Source: Verrucomicrobiia bacterium (lineage in GTDB: Bacteria; Verrucomicrobiota; Verrucomicrobiia; Limisphaerales; Fontisphaeraceae). From it: a stretch of DNA of 45,787 nt. The DNA is taken from the NCBI GenBank assembly GCA_026414565.1, contig JAOAIT010000051.1, positions 1 to 45,787 on the forward strand, given 5' to 3'. Positions 15,013-23,400 of this stretch are shown here, one piece after another; position 1 is the stretch's first letter; each line of letters starts with the position of its first letter. Made by a program: the position numbers and the translations under genes. Under the pieces are notes generated by a model. That model saw only the letters and a program-made list of their open reading frames with translations, was not told where the DNA came from and searched no databases.

Positions 15013-16107
15013 TTACTTGACCAGGCGGTACCAGTTGTCCCGCTGGCGTGGTTCGTAGCCCAGTTCCTCGATGAGGCGGCGCATGTCCTGCTCGGTCATG
15101 CGGAAGGAGGCGCCGGCCTGGCTGACGACATTTTCTTCGATCATGATGCTGCCGAGGTCGTTGGCGCCGTAGTGGAGGGCGACCTGGCCGATGTCGGGTC
15201 CCTGGGTGACCCAGGAGCTTTGGACGTTGGGGAAATTATCCAGATAGATGCGGGCGAGGGCCTGGGTGCGGAGGTACTCGTGCGCCCCGACGGTGGGGGC
15301 TTTGAGGACGGTGTTTTCGGGCTGGTAGGTCCAGCCGATAAAGGCGGTGAAGCCGCCGGTTTTGTCCTGTTGGGCGCGGAGGCGGTCGAGGTGCTCGATG
15401 CGGTCGGCGAGGGTTTCCACGTGGCCAAACATCATGGTGGCGGAGGTTTTGAGGCCGCAGCGGTGGGCGACATCCATGACGCGGAGCCAGTCGTGGCTCA
15501 TGGCTTTGCGGGGGGAGATGCGCTGGCGGACGCGGTCCACGAGGATTTCGGCGCCGCCGCCGGGGATGCTGCCGAGGCCGGCCTGGACGAAGAGGGGGAT
15601 AAGCTCCTCCACCGGTTTTTGGAAGACGGTTTCGAAGTGGATGAACTCGCTGGGGCTGAAGCCGTGGATGTTGATCTGGGGGAAGCGGCTTTTGATGTGG
15701 CTGAGCAGGTCGAGATACCATTGGAGGCTCAGGCTGGGGTGATGGCCGCCCTGGAGGAGGATTTGGGTGCCGCCGAGGGCCACGGTTTCGGCGACCTTGC
15801 GGTCCATTTCCGCGAAGGAGATGACGTAGGCGTCGGCGTCCTTTTCGGTGCGATAGAAGGCGCAGAACTTGCAATAGACGTTGCAGACGTTGGTGTAATT
15901 GATGTTGCGGTCAATGATGTAGGTGACGATTTCATTGCCGCGGCCGTCATAGGCGGCGGCCTTGGCGAGCTCGCGCCGGCGGTGGGCCAGCTCGCCCAGC
16001 TCGGGCAGGGGCAGGTGGTAGAGGGCCTGGGCTTCGGCGGGGGAGATGCGTTCGCCGTCCCAAACTTTTTGTTTGAGGCTGTCGGTGGCGGTGGCCGGAG
16101 CAACCAT
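15013..16107 (-). CDS. mqnC: Cyclic dehypoxanthine futalosine synthase (MqnC), radical SAM
   Basis: Cyclises dehypoxanthine futalosine in the futalosine route to menaquinone, using a radical-SAM [4Fe-4S] cluster. The 364-residue protein has NINYTNVCNVYCKFCAFYR with Cys75, Cys79 and Cys82 (CxxxCxxC), then LGGTQILLQGGHHP and HGFSPSEFIHF. These match MqnC rather than the related aminofutalosine synthase MqnE. Shows that the host makes menaquinone by this pathway; no other mqn gene is in the window. The ATG at 16107 is preferred over an in-frame TTG at 16140 because a promoter-like pair overlaps the intervening bases. RNase D lies upstream on the same strand, 52 bases away. Confidence 0.93.
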   Translation of the reverse strand: MVAPATATDSLKQKVWDGERISPAEAQALYHLPLPELGELAHRRRELAKAAAYDGRGNEIVTYIIDRNINYTNVCNVYCKFCAFYRTEKDADAYVISFAEMDRKVAETVALGGTQILLQGGHHPSLSLQWYLDLLSHIKSRFPQINIHGFSPSEFIHFETVFQKPVEELIPLFVQAGLGSIPGGGAEILVDRVRQRISPRKAMSHDWLRVMDVAHRCGLKTSATMMFGHVETLADRIEHLDRLRAQQDKTGGFTAFIGWTYQPENTVLKAPTVGAHEYLRTQALARIYLDNFPNVQSSWVTQGPDIGQVALHYGANDLGSIMIEENVVSQAGASFRMTEQDMRRLIEELGYEPRQRDNWYRLVK

Positions 16108-16112
16108 GGGGA

Positions 16113-16140
16113 AAGATAGCGGGTTATGGGGCAAAGACAA
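16113..16140 (-). promoter_or_regulatory. Possible promoter giving a leaderless mqnC mRNA
   Basis: Minus strand: TTGTCT (16140-16135), 16 bases, TATCTT (16118-16113), then 5 bases to the ATG at 16107. No Shine-Dalgarno-like sequence precedes the start. Confidence 0.4.
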
Positions 16141-16159
16141 GGAGGGGGGCCGGGCGGTG

Positions 16160-17218
16160 TCAGAACAGGAGTTTTTGCTGCCAGGTCATCAGTTGGCGGC
16201 GGGCGGCCTCGCCATCGGTGGCGAGGGCGACGAGGGTGGCGCGGGGCGCGATGAGGGTGGGGTCAATTTGGAGCCGGGCCGCCAGGGCGTCGCGGCGGGC
16301 CTGAAGTTCGTTCATGAGCCGCCGCTGGTGGGCGGTCAGGCGCAGGGTGGGCCGGCGCGGGGCGGGGGCGGGGCATTTTTCGGGGGGCAGGTGGAGGGCC
16401 TTGTCCACGGCCTGCCGGAGGCGTTCACGCCGGGCGGGGCTGAAGCGGCGGGGGATGAGGTGTTCGTAGGGCTGGCCGGCGGAGGCCAGCGCGGCCAGGG
16501 AGATCATGCCGTCGGTGGAGAGGATGAAGAAGGGGGGTCGGTTGGCGGCGGTGGCTTCGTGCTCGCGCCAGTGCCAGACGGCGCGGAGGACGGCCAGGCC
16601 GCGGCGGTCGAGTTGGCCGCAGCCTTTGACGCGCCAGACGGTGTCGGCGTCGGCGGGCGGCTCGTGGGCGCTTTGTTCGAGGAGGCGGGCGCACATTTCG
16701 CGGTGCCACTCGAGCCGGCCGCGGGCCACGAGTTCGGCGCGGAGGATGTCGGCCAGGGGTTTGAGATGGCGCGAGTCATTGCGGGCGTACTGCTCCATGT
16801 GGGGGGGCAGGGGGCGGAGGGCCCAGTTGGCTTTTTGGGGGCCTTTTTCGAGGCGCACGCCGAGGTGGCGGGCCACGAGGTCGCTGAGGCCAAAGGCCTG
16901 ATAGCCGAGGAGCCGGGCGGCGAGCATGGTGTCGAAGACGGCGCCGGGGAGGAAGTGGTAGGTGCGGCGGAGGAGGCGGAGGTCGTAATCGCAGCCGTGC
17001 ATGATCAATTCGCGGCCATGGAGGGCCTCCCAGAGGGGTTGGAGGGAAAACCCGGCCAGGGGGTCCACCAGCACATCGCGCCCGGGGTAACTGATTTGAA
17101 TGAGGCAGATTTTTTCGGGGTAGGCATGCAGGCTGTCGGCTTCCGTGTCCATGGCCACCCAGGGACTGGCCCGCAGCTTGTCCGCCAATTCCAACAACTG
17201 TGTTTCCCGCGCAATCAA
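16160..17218 (-). CDS. rnd: Ribonuclease D (3'-5' exonuclease with HRDC domain)
   Basis: A DEDDy-family exoribonuclease that trims tRNA and other structured RNA 3' ends. Active-site motifs: DTEAD (Asp24, Glu26), HGCDYDLRLL (Asp79) and YARND (Tyr144, Asp148, the Y-x3-D spacing of the DEDDy group). An HRDC-type helical domain fits about residues 210-290, and a basic tail follows. 352 residues, close to the E. coli enzyme. The start is TTG at 17218: no ATG or GTG occurs in frame before the first catalytic motif, and a good -10 box (CATAAT) lies just 9 bases upstream. mqnC follows on the same strand. Confidence 0.9.
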   Translation of the reverse strand: MIARETQLLELADKLRASPWVAMDTEADSLHAYPEKICLIQISYPGRDVLVDPLAGFSLQPLWEALHGRELIMHGCDYDLRLLRRTYHFLPGAVFDTMLAARLLGYQAFGLSDLVARHLGVRLEKGPQKANWALRPLPPHMEQYARNDSRHLKPLADILRAELVARGRLEWHREMCARLLEQSAHEPPADADTVWRVKGCGQLDRRGLAVLRAVWHWREHEATAANRPPFFILSTDGMISLAALASAGQPYEHLIPRRFSPARRERLRQAVDKALHLPPEKCPAPAPRRPTLRLTAHQRRLMNELQARRDALAARLQIDPTLIAPRATLVALATDGEAARRQLMTWQQKLLF

Positions 17219-17227
17219 AACAGGCGG

Positions 17228-17257
17228 ATTATGCGGAAAGGGGCGGGATTTTGAGAA
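17228..17257 (-). promoter_or_regulatory. Possible promoter for rnd
   Basis: Minus strand: TTCTCA (17257-17252), 18 bases, CATAAT (17233-17228), then 9 bases to the TTG start. Predicted initiation lies 2-3 bases before the start codon. The -10 is good, the -35 modest. Confidence 0.4.
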
Positions 17258-17320
17258 GAAAAAATCCGGGGCGTGGGGAGAGGCGGGGGCCGGCGGCGGC
17301 GGGGGGGCGAGCTTTCAGGA

Positions 17321-17350
17321 TTGATGAATGGTGCCGGCTCTCCCCATAAT
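17321..17350 (+). promoter_or_regulatory. Possible promoter giving a leaderless histidine kinase mRNA
   Basis: TTGATG (17321-17326), 18 bases, CATAAT (17345-17350), then 5 bases to the ATG at 17356. Transcription about 7 bases after the -10 would begin at the start codon. No ribosome-binding sequence precedes the ATG. Confidence 0.45.
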
Positions 17351-17355
17351 GCTTC

Positions 17356-20343
17356 ATGCCATACACCGGCTGCAGGCGGGTGTTTTTTTTGCTGTGGCTG
17401 CTGGCGGGGCTGTGGGCGTGGCCCGCGCCGGCGGCGGGGCCATTTGCGGTGCGGGTGTGGGAGACGGATGACGGGCTGCCGCACAATACGGTGACGAGTC
17501 TGGCCACGACGGAGGATGGGTATTTGTGGGTGGGGACGCTGAACGGGCTGGCGCGGTTTGACGGGCTGACGTTCAGGGTGTTTGACGGGGAGAACACGCC
17601 GGAGCTGGAGGGGGGTCGGGTGGTATTTTTGCGGGCGGATCCGGCGGGCGGTTTGTGGATTGGGCTGGAGTCGGGCGCACTGGTGGAGTGGCGGCAGGGG
17701 AGATTCCACGTGGTGCCGGTGGGGCGGACGGCGCCGGAGCGGCGGCTGGTGGGGGCGGGGCGGGATGGGCAGGGGGCGGCGTGGTTTTACACGCGCACGG
17801 GGGAGCTGTGGCGGTGGCAGAATGAGGTGCTGACGCCCTATCTTTTTGCCTGGGGCCGTGAGGATGTGGCGCGTTTTCTGGTGGCGGAAACCAACGGGAC
17901 GGTGTGGGTAGGGGCCGCCGGGCGGGTGGCGTGGCTGGGGCCGCAAACGGGCAACAGCTCGCTGGAGCCGCGGGTGGCGGGGGAGGCGGCGGTGCAACAG
18001 CTTGATTTTCTGTGGCCCAGCCGGGGGGGCGGGTTGTGGCGGCTGGCGGATGGGCGGGTGACGTTCTGGCGCGGGGGCAAGCTGGAGCGCAACTGGGGGG
18101 CGTATCCGTGGCGCTCGGCGCCGGTGACGTCGGCGGCGGAGGACCGGCAGGGGCAGTTGGTGGTGGGGACCAAGGGGCTGGGGGTTTTCTGGTATCGGCC
18201 GGATGGTTCGGTGGCGTGGTTGAAACGGCAGGACGGATTGAACAATGAGACGGTGCTGGCGGTGTGCGTGGATCACGAGAACAATTTGTGGGTGGGCACC
18301 GACGGGGGGGGGCTGGCGCGGGTGCGGCGGCAGGGTTTCAGCACGCTGGAGAGCGCGGGGGTCTGGCCGGTGCAATCGGTGTGCGGGGATGGGGGCGAGG
18401 GGTTGTGGGCGGGATTCAACGGGATGGGGCTGCTGCATTGGACGCCGGGCGGGGCGCGGTTCTACGGGCGGCAGGAGGGTTTGACGCGGATGCAGGTGTG
18501 GTCTGTATTGCGCGATTCCCAGGGCCGGGTGTGGGCGGGGACGTACGGGGGCGGGCTGCTGGTGTGGCAGAGCAACCGTTTTGTGGCGGCGCCGCTGCCG
18601 GTCGAGGGGCCGGCGGTGGTCACGACGTTGTATGAGGATCGGCAGCGGCGTTTGTGGGTGGGGGGTCAGGGGGGGCTGGTGGTTTGGGACGGCCAGGCGG
18701 CGCGGCGTTACACGACGAATGAGGGTTTGTCTTCGGCGGTGATCACGGCGTTGGCGGAGGATGCGGAGGGGACGATGTACGCCGGCACGTATGGCGGGGG
18801 GCTGAATGTGTGGCGGGAGGGGCGGTGGAGCGCCGTGCGCAAAGGGCCCGCGGGATTGCCGGCGGACGAGATAGCTTTTCTGCACTGCGACAGCAGCAAT
18901 GTGCTGTGGGTGGGGACGGTGAGCAGCGGGCTGGCGCGGTGGGACGGCCGGCAATGGAGCCGGTTCACGGTGCGGGAGGGGCTGGCGGGCAATGCGGTGG
19001 CGTATCTGGTGGAGGATGAGCAGGGGTATTTTTGGATTGGCTCGAGTGTGGGATTGATGCGCATTGCCCGCCGCGATTTGAACGAGGTGGCCGCCGGGCG
19101 GTTGAAGGTGGCGCCGTGCCGGACGTATGCCAAGGCGGACGGGCTGCCCAGCCGGGAGTGCACCAGCGGGTCGCAGCCGGCGGCGTGGCGAGGCCCCGAC
19201 GGCCGGCTATGGTTTCCGACGACGCGGGGGCTGGCGGTGGTGAATCCGGCGCAGTTGCTGCCCAACACCCATCCGCCGCCGGTGCGGGTGGAGAAGGTGC
19301 TGGTGGACGGTCAGGCGGTGGCGGTGCCGGAGGGGGTTGGGCCGGTGGTGTTGCCGCCGCGCAAGAGCCGGGTGGAGATCCATTACGCCAGCCTCAACCT
19401 GGGCGCGCCGGAGCGCGCGCGATTCCGGTATCAACTGGAGGGGCATGATCCCGGGCCGGTGGAGGCGGGGGACAGCCGGGTGGCGCGGTATGTGGTGTGG
19501 CCGCCGGGGACGTATCGTTTTCGGGTGACGGCGTGCAATGAAGACGGGGTGTGGAATGTGGAGGGGGCGGCGCTGGCGCTGGTGGTGCCGCCGCCGTGGT
19601 GGCGGACGGTGTGGTTTGTCTCGCTGGCGGGCGGGGGGGCGGTGGTGACGCTGGTGCTGCTCATCCGGCATTTTTCGACGGTGCGGCTGCGGCGGCAGCT
19701 TGAGGGGCTGCGCCAGAAGGAGGCGCTGGAGAAGGAGCGGGCGCGGATTGCGCGGGATTTGCATGATCAACTGGGGGCCAATCTGACGCAGATCGCGCTG
19801 CTCAGCGAGATGGTGGAGGCGGACCGGGAGCAGCCGGAGGAGGTGGCGGGGCATGCGCGGCAGATAGCGCAGACGGCGCGGGAGACGACGCGGGGGCTGG
19901 ATGAGATTGTGTGGACGGTGAATCCGGCGAATGACACGGTGGAGGGTCTGGCCAATTATCTGTGCAAGTATGTGCACGATTATCTGACGGTGGCGGGGGT
20001 GCCGTGCCGGCTGGAGGTGCCGGCGGCCTTTCCGCCGGCCGCCATGGCGCCGGAGGTGCGGCATCATGTGTATATGACGGTGAAGGAGGCGGTGACCAAT
20101 GTGGTGCGCCATGCGCAGGCGCGGCAGGTGTGGTTTCGCATTCGCGTGGAGGAGGAGGCCACGCTGGTTATCGAATTGGAGGACGACGGGCGGGGATTGG
20201 ATTTGGAGCGGGTGAAGCAGACCAGCCGCAACGGTTTGAAAAACATGCAGAAACGCATGGCCGAGGCGCAGGGGCAGGTGGAGTTTCTGCCGCGCGCCGG
20301 GGGCGGGACGTGTGTGCGGTTGCGGTGCAGGATGGGGCCATGA
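17356..20343 (+). CDS. Two-component propeller-domain sensor histidine kinase
   Basis: A 995-residue membrane sensor. Signal peptide or N-terminal anchor (FFLLWLLAGLWAW) is followed by repeated 'LWVGT..GLARFDG' blades (about 30-640), the paired seven-blade two-component-regulator propellers that sense extracellular ligands, classically glycans in Bacteroidetes. Next come a Y_Y_Y-type Ig-like domain (about 655-740, ending RFRVTACNEDGVWN), a membrane helix (about 748-772), a HisKA_3 dimerisation domain with phospho-acceptor His803 in RIARDLHDQLGANLTQ, and a GHKL ATPase domain (VKEAVTNVVRHAQA, then the DDGRG box). HisKA_3 kinases normally pair with NarL/LuxR-type regulators, but none is encoded nearby and no receiver or HTH domain is fused. 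A hairpin terminator follows the stop. Confidence 0.92.
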   Translation: MPYTGCRRVFFLLWLLAGLWAWPAPAAGPFAVRVWETDDGLPHNTVTSLATTEDGYLWVGTLNGLARFDGLTFRVFDGENTPELEGGRVVFLRADPAGGLWIGLESGALVEWRQGRFHVVPVGRTAPERRLVGAGRDGQGAAWFYTRTGELWRWQNEVLTPYLFAWGREDVARFLVAETNGTVWVGAAGRVAWLGPQTGNSSLEPRVAGEAAVQQLDFLWPSRGGGLWRLADGRVTFWRGGKLERNWGAYPWRSAPVTSAAEDRQGQLVVGTKGLGVFWYRPDGSVAWLKRQDGLNNETVLAVCVDHENNLWVGTDGGGLARVRRQGFSTLESAGVWPVQSVCGDGGEGLWAGFNGMGLLHWTPGGARFYGRQEGLTRMQVWSVLRDSQGRVWAGTYGGGLLVWQSNRFVAAPLPVEGPAVVTTLYEDRQRRLWVGGQGGLVVWDGQAARRYTTNEGLSSAVITALAEDAEGTMYAGTYGGGLNVWREGRWSAVRKGPAGLPADEIAFLHCDSSNVLWVGTVSSGLARWDGRQWSRFTVREGLAGNAVAYLVEDEQGYFWIGSSVGLMRIARRDLNEVAAGRLKVAPCRTYAKADGLPSRECTSGSQPAAWRGPDGRLWFPTTRGLAVVNPAQLLPNTHPPPVRVEKVLVDGQAVAVPEGVGPVVLPPRKSRVEIHYASLNLGAPERARFRYQLEGHDPGPVEAGDSRVARYVVWPPGTYRFRVTACNEDGVWNVEGAALALVVPPPWWRTVWFVSLAGGGAVVTLVLLIRHFSTVRLRRQLEGLRQKEALEKERARIARDLHDQLGANLTQIALLSEMVEADREQPEEVAGHARQIAQTARETTRGLDEIVWTVNPANDTVEGLANYLCKYVHDYLTVAGVPCRLEVPAAFPPAAMAPEVRHHVYMTVKEAVTNVVRHAQARQVWFRIRVEEEATLVIELEDDGRGLDLERVKQTSRNGLKNMQKRMAEAQGQVEFLPRAGGGTCVRLRCRMGP

Positions 20344-20416
20344 TGCCGCGGAGGCCGCGCCCAGGATGGCGCGCAGACGCCCGCCGCTCCGCACGGGAAT
20401 GCATGGCGCCGGGGGT

Positions 20417-20445
20417 CAAGCCCGGCAGCGGGTGGCTTGGTTTTT
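20417..20445 (+). terminator. Probable intrinsic terminator of the histidine kinase gene
   Basis: CAAGCC (20417-20422) pairs with GGCTTG (20434-20439) across an 11-base loop, then G and five T residues (20441-20445). It lies 74 bases after the kinase stop, in the gap before the convergent efflux gene. Confidence 0.5.
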
Positions 20446-20461
20446 GGCTGGCGCCGGGGCC

Positions 20462-23400
20462 TCAGGGTTGCGGGCGGGCGGCACGCGGGGGGTCTTCCGG
20501 CAGGGCGGCGAGGGTGGTTTCCCAGCCGCCGCCCAGGGCCTTGTACAAGGCGGCCAGGGCGGTGGCCAGGCGGGTGCGGGCCTGGGCGAGCTGGCTTTCG
20601 GCGGCGAGCTGGGTGCGCTGGGCGTCCAGGACGGTCAAATAATCGGCCACGCCGGCGCGGTAGCGTTCTTCGGCGAGGGCGCGGGCTTCCACCGCTGCGC
20701 GGGCGGCGGCGGCCAGGCGTGCTTCCCGCTCGCGGGCGCGGCTGACTTCCACGAGGGCGTTTTCGGTGTCTTCCAGGGCGGTGAGCACGGCCTTTTCGTA
20801 ATTGGCCAGCTCGGCGTCGGCGCGGGCGCCGGCGGCTTTGATGCGGGCGCGCACGCGGCCCAAGTCCAGGGCCGCCCAGGAGAGGCGCGGGCCGAAGGAG
20901 TAGGCATCGGCGCCGGGGCCGGTCAAGCCGGAGAGTTGATTGGCTTCGAGCGAGAGGCTGCCGATCCAGGTGACGCGGGGGAACAAGTCGGCGGTGGCGA
21001 GGCCGATGCGGGCGGTGGCGGCGGCGAGGGTGCGCTCGGCCATGCGGACATCGGGCCGGCGGCGCAGCAAGTCGGCGGGATTGCCCACGGGGACGAGCGC
21101 GGGCATGGGGGGCAGGGCGGCCGGGGGTGACAGCTCGGGTTCGAGGGCGGCCGGGGGTTGGGCGGTGAGGAGGCTGAGGCGGTGGATGGCGCGTTGGATG
21201 GAGGTTTCGAGGGCGGGGAGGAGGGCGAGGGTGCTTTCGTATTGGGATTCGGCGCGGCGGACGTCGAGGTCGGTGCCGCGGCCGGCGGCGACGCGGGCGC
21301 GGATCAGCTCGAGCGATTCGCGCTGGACTTCGGCATTGCGGCGGGCCACGGCGTATTCCTGCTGGGCGCCGCGGAGTTCAAAGTAATTGCGGGCGACTTC
21401 GGCCAGCACACTGAGGCCGACTGCCTGCCGGTAGGCTTCGGCGCCCTGGAGTTCGGCGGTGGCGGCCTCGACACTGCGGCGGACGCGGCCGAAGAGATCC
21501 ATCTCCCAGGTGGCGTCGAAGCCGGCGTCAAAAAGCTCGTATTCGCGCAGGTGGCGGGGGAGGCCGCCGGCGGCGTCCTGGCTGCGGGTGCCGCGGAGGT
21601 AACCGCCGTCGGCCCGGACGGTGGGGTAGAGGTCGAAGGTGGAGTGCTGGCGGAGGGCGCGGGCTTCGCGCACGCGGGCGGTGGCGGCGCGGAGGTCCAG
21701 GTTGGTGGCCAGGGCGGTTTGGACGAGGCGGGTGAGGGCGGGGTCCTGGAATTGGCGCCACCATTCGAGGGGGACGGGCTCGGCGGGGAAGGCGGCGTCG
21801 GCGTGACGGTAAGCGGGCGGGGTGGCGAGCTTGGGGGTATGGTAATTCGGCCCCACGGTGCAGCCGGTCAGCCCCAGGGCCAGCCCCAGGCCGATGATCC
21901 CGAGGGCCAGGCCGTGGCCGGCGGCAGGGGCGGCGGGCGAGGCGGGGTGGAAGTCGGCGGCCTTGCTTTTTTCGCCGGTCCAGCGGCGGATGACGACGTA
22001 GAACACCGGGGTGAGGAAGAGGCCGAAGAAGGTGACGCCGAGGGTGCCCCAGAAGGTGGCGGTGCCGATGGCCTGGCGGAGCTCGGCGCCGGCGCCGTTG
22101 GCGAGCATGAGCGGGAGGACGCCGAAGGCAAAGGCGAGCGAGGTCATGAGGATGGGGCGGAGGCGGAGGCGGCAGGCCTCGCGGGCGGCCTCGAAGCGGG
22201 TGAGATTGCGGTCCTGCAACTGGCGGGCGAATTCGACAATGAGGATGGCGTTTTTGCAGGCGAGGCCGATGAGGGTGACCATGCCGATCTGGGTGAAGAG
22301 GTTGTTTTCCAGGCCGCGGGCCCAGACGCCGAGGATGGCGAACAAGAGGGCCATGGGGGTGATGAGGATGATGGCCAGGGGGAGGGACCAGCTTTCATAT
22401 TGGGCGGCGAGCACCAGAAACACCATCAGGACGCAGAGCGGGAAGATGAGGATGGCCGAGCGGCCGGCCAACAATTCCAGGAGGCTCAATTCGGTCCATT
22501 CGATGGCCATGCCGGGGGGGAGGAGCTGGGCGGCCAGGCGGTTGAGGATCTGGATGGCGTCGCCGGAGCTGACGCCGGGGCGGGTGGCGCCGCTCAAATC
22601 GGCGCTGGGGAAGAGGTTGTAGTGGTTGATGAGGATGGGGCCGGTGGTGTCCTTGACGGTGATGACCGTGCCGAGGGGCACCATTTGGCCGGCGGCGTTG
22701 CGGACGCGCAATTCGGTGGCGTCCGAGGGGCGGGCGCGGAAGGGGGCGTCGGCCTGGGCGCGGACCTGGAAGGGGCGGCCGAAGAGGGTGAAGTCATTGA
22801 CGTAGAGGCCGCCGAGGTACACGGAGAGGGCCTGCCAGATTTCCTGGAGGGGCACCTGGAGGGTTTTGGCCTTTTCGCGGTCCACCTCCAGGAGCACCTG
22901 GGGCACCTGGGCGCGATAGGTGGTGAGCACGTTGGCCAGGCGGGGGTCTTGATTGGCGGCGGCCATGAGCTGGAAGGCGGCGGCCTGGAGGGCTTGCGGC
23001 CCGAGGTTGGCGCGATCCTGGATCTGGAGTTTGAAACCGCCCACCGAGCCGAGGCCGTCCACGGGGGGGAGGTTGAAGGCGGCGGCGAAGCCTTCGTGGA
23101 TGGAGGCCAGTTTGGGGCGGAGCTGGGCCAGGATTTTATCGGCGGTGAGGCCGGATTGCTGGCGTTGGGCGTAGGATTGCAGGCGGACGATGAGGGTGGA
23201 GGCGTTGGGCTGGCTGCCGAAGTTGAGGAAGGAGAAGCCGTCGAGCTTGATGACGGCCTCGACGCCGGGGGTTTGGCGGACCAGTTGATGCAATTTTTCG
23301 CTGACGACGGCGGTGCGCTCCTTGGAGGCGCCGTCGGGGAGTTGGAGGTAGCAGATCAAGGTGCCTTTGTCCTGCTGGGGGATGAAGCCACGGGGGGTGG

